Source: Paraspadella gotoi (Eukaryota; Chaetognatha). Taken from it: a DNA stretch of 64,000 nt. The stretch spans positions 17,449,172-17,513,171 of the forward strand of contig CM119265.1 in NCBI GenBank assembly GCA_051294375.1, read 5' to 3'. The translations under genes were made by a program, and so were the position numbers. Position 1 is the stretch's first letter. Every line of letters begins with the position of its first letter. The notes beneath the pieces were generated by a model. It saw nothing but the letters and a program-made list of their open reading frames with translations, was not told where the DNA came from and ran no database searches. Below are positions 56,302 to 64,000 of the stretch, piece after piece.

Positions 56302-57590
56302 GATTGGACTCGGAATCGGCACAGAAACGAGAAAATAGTGGTTACGATTCTTCCGCAATATTACTTCCAGTCGAGGGACAATGAAAATTTTTTCTCGGGG
56401 CTAAAGGCGTCGCGTGCCGCGTGTCCTTTCTGATCTGAAGACTCGTCCGCCTATATTTCTCTAGTTCTTTCGCTCGTCGCCAACGACAAATGACGTCATG
56501 TGCTGCGTCGCGGAGCAGACTAAACGCAGTGGGAGCAGCGCTCGACGCCGCTGAGGAAAACATGAGCAAAAGTTCTTGGACTTAACTTAATAAACGAATT
56601 ATAATTAATTATAATTAATTATAAAACTTACTCAATTTACTAATGTGAGGGATGGCTTTAACTGGACAGAACTTTGAATAATCTTAGATGATCGAGCTGG
56701 TCTGAATTATACCTAACATCCTGATGAAAAACTGTATGTATCATTAGTTGTTTAGGTTACGTTTCATGCCTTACAACAGATCATACCCACATGTTGAAGG
56801 TGTAATTAGACTGTCGTGGAGGGTGAAGTAGTTGTTACGTTAGTCAGATACATTCTAGATAGCTGCTCGAGTCATGAAATGAATGATCATTTGTTTTAAT
56901 TGGAGTACCATTCATAAAGGCATTCATATGATTTGTAAAGCGAAATACTTTTATTCTAAATAAATTCATCTGGCCTTCTTTTAGGTTTTGAACAAAGAAC
57001 AGCCGAATTAAGAAATCTTAAAATAATTATTATTAATAATCTCCTCTCCCTATTAATAGAGAAAGCTGAAAAGAAAGGTAATGAATAATAGATATCGAGC
57101 AATGAATTATAAATGCAGGAAAATTTTTTATTTGTCAAAAATAAAAGTCCGATGATGAATCTTCGTGAAGGTCTCTAAAACAAAACCAATGTCCATTTTT
57201 CATGTCGTTTATGCCCATATAATGGTTCGATGTATTCATTTTATGTTGTTAAATCTAGTTTTAAATGTATCTTCGGTGGTTAACCCCTCGGTCCCCCCTC
57301 AGTCCTCACTGAGCAAGTGGAACACCTATTAAAATATCCGAAATCCTCACGCCGGTGCGGAACCCGCCAATATCTTTCAATTTCGTCATTTCATTGCTTC
57401 TTTTGATTCTAAATTGGAATCGATTTTCCCGAGTAAATATTGACAATCCGTTCTTTGCATTCGTTTACTAACTCGTTTCCTCCCGATTTCCTTGTTTTCC
57501 CTCTGGCTTTTCGCTTTCATCTCATTCCTTTTAATTTTTTTGCCATGAATAAGGCCATATAAGTCAAAAGCACAGTGTCACCAGATTGAG
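56302..57590. promoter_or_regulatory. Divergent intergenic region between TXNDC9 and the Cys-loop receptor
   Basis: About 1.3 kb between divergent starts, so it should hold both promoters. 56342-56569 is GC-richer than the rest and may be TXNDC9 5' UTR or first exon. The remainder is AT-rich. I see no clear TATA or initiator motif that I can defend. Confidence 0.4.
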
Positions 57591-59919
57591 ATGTTTCTAA
57601 ATGTCTTTGTCGTTCTCTTTCTGTTGTCGTCACCGTCATTCTCCTTAACGACCGACTATCGACCGCCTTTTAACGACCTGCGACCGACAGATAATTCTTT
57701 CTTGGATGCGGCGGTCGGCGCGACAACGCGAACGTCGCCTCAACCCCGTATACACGCCAGCGAGCGATTACGGCGCCCTGGCGACGCCACGGAGAAGTTA
57801 CGTCGCTTTTTGAAGCGAAACGAGGAAGACGTTTTTCTTACTGGCGGTGTGGAGGTTGCGTTGACCTTCACTCTGTATCATGTGATAGAATTAAACGAAA
57901 AAAGTCAATTTCTCGACACCAACTTTTACGTGTTCCTTGATTGGGTCGACGAGACTTTGTCATGGCGGCCCGAGGATTTTGACGGCGTCAAATCGGTCAT
58001 CATGCCGGCCAAATGGACGAGGAAGCCCGACTTGACCATCGTCAATCAGTTGGACAAAGGTTTGGATCGTTGTGAAAAGGCTTGATCTTTTATTTGAAAT
58101 ATTTATTATTGGGTTCATAATGAACTTCATATTTAAACTTTGATTAAAGGTTTTATACTTTATTTTACCGAAAGATTAAAAAAAATCTCTCGGTTTACCA
58201 TTTACCATTTACCATTACCATTTACCAGTCCACGGCTTTTGGTCCGACGACGACGCTCCCACCATGTTATCGAGCGAGGGCCGTGTCTCGTGGGCGCCCA
58301 CCTTCAAGGGAAGAACCGCCTGCAAGCTCGACGTCGTCTTTTTCCCCTTCGAAGATCAACAGTGCGAAATCATTTTTTCAACTTGGTTCAGCACCGTCGA
58401 GGAAATTCGTTTCAGGCCGTCCAAGGGTCAGTGTGACATAATTTTAAATAATTTGGACTGGGAGTCAAATATATTGAGAGAGATTAGTCTTTAACAACAA
58501 CAAAATCACTAATACTTTGAAGGGAGCATAACTATGTACGGGGAGAAATTCACCGACAATACAAAATGGGAATTGAGCGCCAGTTGCGTCAAGGAGCGAA
58601 ATCATACCTACCAGACGACGGGAGATTCTTATTCGGAAATTCACGTTCATCTGTTCATTCGCAGGCGAGAAGGATGATGATCTGACACTATTTTTTTTAA
58701 AAACATATTAAAAGTTATTAATGTTTTTGTTCGCTTTCCCCTTTATTTCTTATATATACCTCAGAAAGGCGACGTTAGAGGTGTTCAACATTATGCTGCC
58801 GGCCTTCCTTATTCTCCTTCAGATCATCGGCGCTTTTTGGCTTCCGTTGGATTCTCCGGGGAAACCCTCGCTAGGAATGACGGTTTTTCTGGCGGCGACG
58901 GTGCAGAGCGCTTCCTTGAACGATCTCACCCCCGCCACCACGCCTTTTCCCATCGTCGGCGTCTTCCACGCCCTCAACATGGTCGTCGCTACGGCGCAAG
59001 TCCTCGCCACCGTTGTGGTTCTCGCCGTCAGGTCCGTTATACCAATTTCATTAGTACATCACGGAGGCATTTTTATCAATATTCAAATAACCAAATAACT
59101 ACATATAGTAATACTGGCGTTCTGTTTCGTTTGTTCTGTTTCGTTTCATTTCACCTTTTTTGCGCAGATACCAAGGGCATCTAAACACGAAAATGCCGTG
59201 GATTTTTGAAAGGTTTCTTAGTCTCTGCTCCGATTCGCTTCTCACTACTAAGAAGGCGAGAAACGAAGTGGCTCAGAAGAGGATGAGATTCGATCAGGTG
59301 GTCTCTCGTCACTGGCAAACTGATTTGATGGCAGTCTGTCAGTCTGTTTCATCTTTTATAACTATGGTAAAAATATTAACGATTGATTTTGTGATTATTA
59401 AACAGGAAGAAAGAAAGGCAAAGGTGAAAGCGAAAGGCTTTGGATATTTGGATCCAGGTAGTTACGAAAAATATTTTTTTGTATTATTACTTAATCATAA
59501 TTTCTTGCTCTTTTTTCTTATCCTCCCGATCAACTCTTCAGGTGAAAATGAAATTCGATGGAGGTCACAGGATTTTGGGTGGACTTGGTCCGATAGCGGG
59601 GACGGCTTTTCCAGCTTAACCGCTGCCGTTTACGAACAGGTTTTTAAGCGATAAAACATTTTTTGAAAAACCAAAAACAAAAACAAAAGCGACTTTTCCA
59701 TCTCCGCAGACGCGATTCAGTCGTCGACGCTGGGAAAAGTCGGATGAAGCGACGTCTCTCCGGCGCAAGTGGGAGACGTTGGCGATTCGACTCGATCGCC
59801 TCTTCTTTTCGGTCATCGTCGTTGTTTATTGCCTCGTCGTCCTCATCGTCGTCGTCGAATCTTGTTTCAAGTCTCCCAATCGCAAGAACGTGTGCGGAAA
59901 AGAGATCACTAAGTATTGA
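57591..59919 (+). CDS. Cys-loop ligand-gated ion channel subunit (nicotinic receptor-like)
   Basis: Eight exons: 57591-58059, 58229-58426, 58523-58664, 58765-59031, 59168-59333, 59406-59457, 59542-59639, 59710-59919; 533 residues. A signal peptide (FLNVFVVLFLLSSPSFSLT) leads into the extracellular beta sandwich. The Cys-loop is CKLDVVFFPFEDQQC, two cysteines 13 residues apart. TM1 LEVFNIMLPAFLILLQIIGA, TM2 LGMTVFLAATVQSAS, TM3 around FHALNMVVATAQVLATVVVL and TM4 FFSVIVVVYCLVVLIVVV are all present, with a TM3-TM4 loop of about 130 residues. The adjacent-cysteine pair of nicotinic alpha subunits is absent; only one cysteine lies in that area (LSASCVKERN). Ligand and ion selectivity cannot be read. 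Intron 3 starts with GC instead of GT, and the 3' end is copied in inverted orientation just downstream. Confidence 0.88.
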
Positions 59920-59991
59920 TTAGTGATTGCGATTGGGAGACTTGAAACAAGATCCGACGACGACGATGAGGACGACGAGGAAATAAACAAC
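59821..59991. repeat. Inverted duplication of the receptor gene's 3' end
   Basis: Arm 59821-59884 (TM4 and tail coding sequence) is reverse-complementary to 59928-59991 over 64 bp with two mismatches. The stop codon and 43 bp lie in the loop. The transcript would form a strong hairpin across the stop codon. ATTAGTGATTG also appears on both sides of the second arm. Confidence 0.85.
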
Positions 59992-60450
59992 GATGATTAG
60001 TGATTGTAAGAAACATTTTGTCAATGATTTATTAATTAAGTATTTATTATATAACATACGAAGGCCGGTGTTGGTAAATAGCAGAGTAAATAAACTAAAT
60101 ATCTTGTCACCGATTAGACAGTGTACCAATAATTTTAATTATATCAAATAAGTATCTACGTTTGGAAAAGCGAAATTAGGATTCGAATTTCGAGGTTGTA
60201 GGTTTTTTTTCTGTCCATCCTTAGCTACTCCAAGTCGTCTTTCGGGCCAAAAAGCGCCATCGTTAAAAGGGGCGGTATTTGTCTTATTATACGAAAATGC
60301 CCGGTGTCATTCGCTTCGACAACTGTTTCACGTCAATGAGGTCCGTCCATTTCGTTTCGACGACTAAACATTGACAAACCTTTTTATTAAACAAAATGTA
60401 AACCGTTTTTGTCAATGACTTTTTGAGCTTTCACAAATATAAGTAAATCC

Positions 60451-61121
60451 AGGGTGGGACCCTATATCGAGACAAAACTTAACGCCCTGCTCTGTCTGAA
60501 CGATTTGATACACAATAATAAAATTAGAGGCAACAGTTTTTTTGGGCTTTTTACTTTTATATACATTATAAAATGAAAAAAAAAATTCAAGCAACTACAA
60601 GCGTCGTGGATGTTTTCAAAACATTTAGTCGTAAGTAAAACAAAATTTCATAAAGATTATAACGAATATGCTTAAATTGTCAAATACTTGATGTATTTCT
60701 TACCTTTTTAACGCTTTTATTATGCATTAAGAAATCTTACATAATAAATTTAATTATCTGACAATATCGTTAATAAATTTCCTGATAAAAGTAAGTTTTA
60801 ATAAAAATTAAACCATAACAATAATTTACCCAAATCTTACCTGCTTACTTTAAAATTTTTTTAACCAAAATACCATGTATACCTTGCCAGAAGCATTATT
60901 ATACTACAAATAAGTACTTCCAAAAATATTTTAAACTTTTATGTATTAGAATGAGATTTAACATTAAGTATTCAAACATTTTTCTTCAAAACCGCGCTGT
61001 GAAAACCGAGCAGCTGCATCAAAAAAGCATAATATCAAAGAATTTCAAAACAATTAATATTTCTAATAGCATTAGAATAACGATTTTTTAAATTTGGTCT
61101 CGATATAGGGTCCCACCCCTG
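60451..61121. mobile_element. 671-bp MITE with TIR CAGGG(G)TGGGACCC
   Basis: Left end CAGGGTGGGACCCTATATCG plus AGAC; right end is its near-exact reverse complement (GTCTCGATATAGGGTCCCAC plus CCCTG). The interior is AT-rich and non-coding. The right flank begins TA; the left flank does not clearly keep TA. It is likely a Tc1/mariner-superfamily non-autonomous element. The surrounding 60000-61308 holds no gene. Confidence 0.7.
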
Positions 61122-61308
61122 TATTATTACTAGCTCAAATATATTATATTTTATAAACATATACATAAGGTGATAACTAAATTAATTTGAGAGGTTTCGT
61201 CTATAGCTAGTACAAAAACACATTTTTTTTACATCTGACTTGCTTAGAAAATTTTGACAGAGAACTAAAAGTAACAAAGAAGGCCCCAAAAATCACGGGG
61301 CAAATTTG

Positions 61309-63435
61309 TCAACACAACTTAAAATTTCTCAGTTGAACGTAACGTCCGCCGATTCCTTGATAACTCCACCCTGTCTGATTAACATAAAGCCGAAACTTCT
61401 TGAAGGGGAAATGGTTCTCTTCGGGAACGCTCAACTCTTCCACGTGATGAATCGACAAAAAGGTAGAATCGAGGCGCTTTGCCAAAAGGTCCAACCACGT
61501 TGTCCCGTCGTCAGAACCCTGGGAAAGAAGAGGAATCACATTTGAGGCAGTTGTTGTGTCTAAGAAACGAAAAATGCAGTCAATGTCAATGGGATTCACA
61601 TAAAATGTCCCTTTTAAGATAAATAAATAGATACATATTTATTATTTGAATACTGTATAATGTATAATATATAATGTATACTAAATAATGTATACTATAT
61701 TGTATTCTATAATGTATAGCCATCATTATTTTCTAGACAACGGACACGACCGTTTTGATTCATTTATTGATATTTTGATTGAAATGTTTTAATGTCTGGC
61801 GAGGGAGAGACTAACTGATCGAAAACTCGTGCTGGATTTGACCTGCAAGACGAAAGTCATCGGGTGGTCAAGTTTGTAGTAGGACTGCCAAGTCGTCATG
61901 AACGAAATGCGACGGGCGATTCTCTTCTCAATGAATTCGACCCCTATATGTTGAGGCTCATTCAACCATCCTAAGAAGATATATTTAAATATTTTATCGT
62001 TTTTCATTAACGACGTATTAATCAATTGATTAATCTAGAGGCTCACCATTAGTCGCTTCCACCCATCGGCTGGACCACGAATAGCTCTGCCCGCGGAAAG
62101 CAAACTTTTCTACCCAGCTTCGTCCCCAGCTGAAACAGATAATGATAAAATTAAAATACGATGATCAATTAATTATTTAGTTTTTATGTCGATTAAATAC
62201 AAATCAATAAATGAATGAAGCAATAAACCAACCGGTGCGTAACCAATCTACCTAATAATCAAGGTATCTATGAATCAGTTAATCAACCAATCAATCAATC
62301 AAATTCTTTATTAATTCGTTCGTACTTTCTATGTAAATATAAATAATTACATAAATCGACTCAGTAAACATTCACTAATACATTTATTTTTTTTTTACTC
62401 AATTTATGTGTTAATTTTTTACTTAATTAAACTCACCTCGACGAGGCGAAGGTCTGGTGCTTCAAAAATGGGGGACTCATCACGTAGTTATCGTCGTCGC
62501 GACTTTCTTGATCGTCGTAGAGACACAGACCAAAATCGCCAATCTCTACGCTACCAGTGACGTTGCTCAAATCGCCGCCCCAAACGGCCCCGGTAACGAG
62601 GAGGCGGTAGTGCCGGTAGGCGCCCCGGTCTTTTACTTTGAAGTGGCGCCGCGACGGCGCTTCAGAGGGCGCTGAAGTCTAGGGGCGGGGAAAGAGGTGC
62701 GAAGTGACGGATTGTCAAAAATTGGAAAAAATATGGGCAATTGGTATTTCTTTAAAAAAGATTTTTTTACTCCACTAGAACAATTCAGAGGAGAATATAG
62801 TTTTTAAGTAGTTAAGATCATATTCGTGTAAACTAAACAAAAGTTGGATTGTTCCCAAGACATTCATTGATAAAGTTAAAGAAAGAGATAAATTTATTGA
62901 ATAGAGAGTGAGAGAGATACCTGCATGTTCTCTTCGACAACGTCCAATCGGACCCAAGAGTCACCATCTTGTGAAGCTTCAAACTCGAACCGAGTAACGT
63001 CTCTGGACTGGAAATGAAAGGCTCCAACGGTTCTGACGCCACCCGGGTAAGTAACGCTCACCCAAACTTGGCCGGTTGAAATATCGGAGCTATTAAGGGT
63101 CACCGAGCGCCACTGTCGAGACTTCTGAACCAAGGATTTTGAAATTGAACAATTTTTTGGGGGGTAAATTTAATATAATAACAAAACCTACAAAATTAAA
63201 TAGCAATCTGAACAAACAAAAAAAAAAACTGTATTTCAAAATTATATTCAACAATCGATTCCTCCCGGCCCTCCCCCGAAAAAAAAATAAATTAACCCGA
63301 AAGATTTCGGCGGCTTTTTCGATGTTGGAACTGACACTCGCTACTCCGTCGGTATTGGGACATGGGCGAATCGACTCGCACCATATTTGCGTTTTGAGCC
63401 GCCAAAGTTTGTTTTTGTTCCCTCTGTCGCCGGTT
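61309..63435 (-). CDS. Discoidin (F5/8 type C)-like domain protein, 3' part
   Basis: Six minus-strand exons join in phase: 63435-63297, 63124-62921, 62678-62437, 62129-62047, 61970-61843, 61518-61309 (TGA at 61311-61309). The 5' end was not found and probably lies upstream or outside the window. Segments such as FEFEASQDGDSWVRLDVV, YRHYRLLVTGAVWGGDLSNV, GSDDGTTWLDLLAKRLD and FKKFRLYVNQTGWSYQGIGG fit the beta-sandwich 'SxDGxxW ... aRYfRL' pattern of galactose-binding/discoidin domains, at least two of them. The first exon has a two-cysteine segment (IWCESIRPCPNTDGV). Discoidin domains bind glycans or membranes in adhesion and extracellular proteins, but some intracellular proteins also have them. 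The gene is convergent with the Cys-loop receptor. Exact family not recognised. Confidence 0.65.
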
Positions 63436-64000
63436 CTGCGGAGAGAGGGAGAAAGAGAGAAAGTAGTATGAGAGAGATAAAGAGAGAGCGCCTCAGACAC
63501 TGATTTAACAACAATAGTATAAAATTGAAAAATTGAACTCTTATGTAGTTTCTGGTACTACAATGGGAATTCCCCTCTCTTTTCAAATCCACTGACTGAT
63601 TTTGATTGATGTTTGACCATTTCAATAGCGGGAAAATTTTTTTTTTTTTTTAAGATCCAATATTTTTTAATAAAAATTTCTCTTTTTAACATTAAGGAAC
63701 TCTTCAAATAATAGAATTTTCCTTTTCCAAAATTCTATTATGACATTTATAGTCATATATTATTGGGAATTAAAAGAAAATAACGTCAGTGATTTTTGTA
63801 CCAGGATACAAAACCTGAAGTCACTATTTTATCTGAAATATAGCTACAGTATTTAATCTTTTCATTTCAGTCGCCAATGTTTGTGTATAGTGTGTCTACT
63901 GTGTACACGTAGAATCTTCAATTATGTAAGTATGCATTTATCCGTGAAGCTTATGCCTTTTGGCCGTGAAAAAAATATTTATGAGGCCGACTAACCGAGG
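63436..64000. other. Upstream flank of the discoidin-like gene
   Basis: Starts with a CT/GA-rich stretch that acts as the pyrimidine tract of the acceptor at 63436, so it is probably intron. The remainder is AT-rich and I could not recognise another exon on either strand. Confidence 0.4.

Overview
The window is nuclear DNA of an animal (metazoan). Nearly every gene is split by GT-AG introns with good splice sites, and the proteins are animal-type: CDK11, CAP, AIP, TGFBRAP1/Vps3-like, Atos (FAM214), ABHD2, TXNDC9, a Cys-loop receptor and a discoidin-like protein. Intergenic and intronic DNA is AT-rich and full of Tc1/mariner-like elements, a tRNA-derived SINE-like family, a foldback element and long TC tracts. 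I cannot fix the phylum; a compact-genome invertebrate is likely. Gene models below were built by joining ORFs at splice sites with phase checked at each junction.

Region 0.8-33 kb (all + strand, tightly packed): an unidentified last exon (813-1109), an RRM-like ORF with an apparent frameshift (1362-2628), CDK11 (3016-5835), mitochondrial ribosomal protein MRPS35 (5997-7741), a protein joining a TagF/GT-B-like domain to the N-terminal domain of TTLL12 (7874-9954), WDR4 (10134-12017), CAP (12191-13906), TTC5 (14556-17138), TGFBRAP1 (17478-21914), an ECH1-like dienoyl-CoA isomerase (21987-22931), NDUFA9 (23037-25030), a 107-residue orphan (25272-25754) and AIP (25791-32919). Most gaps are 37-350 bp and many start codons follow an acceptor-like pyrimidine-AG site, so polycistronic transcription with spliced-leader trans-splicing is a real possibility. 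The last gene, AIP, is swollen by two repeat-filled introns of 2.0 and 3.6 kb.

Region 33-48 kb: a gene-free repeat-rich stretch, then Atos (36755-47816, 17 coding exons), whose introns hold a SINE copy, a deleted Tc1-like transposon and a TC microsatellite.

Region 48-64 kb: an unrecognised four-TM protein (48962-50945), a 1 kb repeat (51056-52016), ABHD2 (52885-54762, +), TXNDC9 (55316-56301, -), a Cys-loop ligand-gated channel (57591-59919, +) whose 3' end is duplicated in inverted orientation, a MITE (60451-61121), and the 3' part of a discoidin-like gene (61309-63435, -).

The most unusual items are the GT-B/TTLL12-N fusion, the 88-bp perfect foldback carrying a hammerhead-ribozyme-like core, the inverted duplication at the channel gene's 3' end, the telomere-like MITE, and the possible operon.
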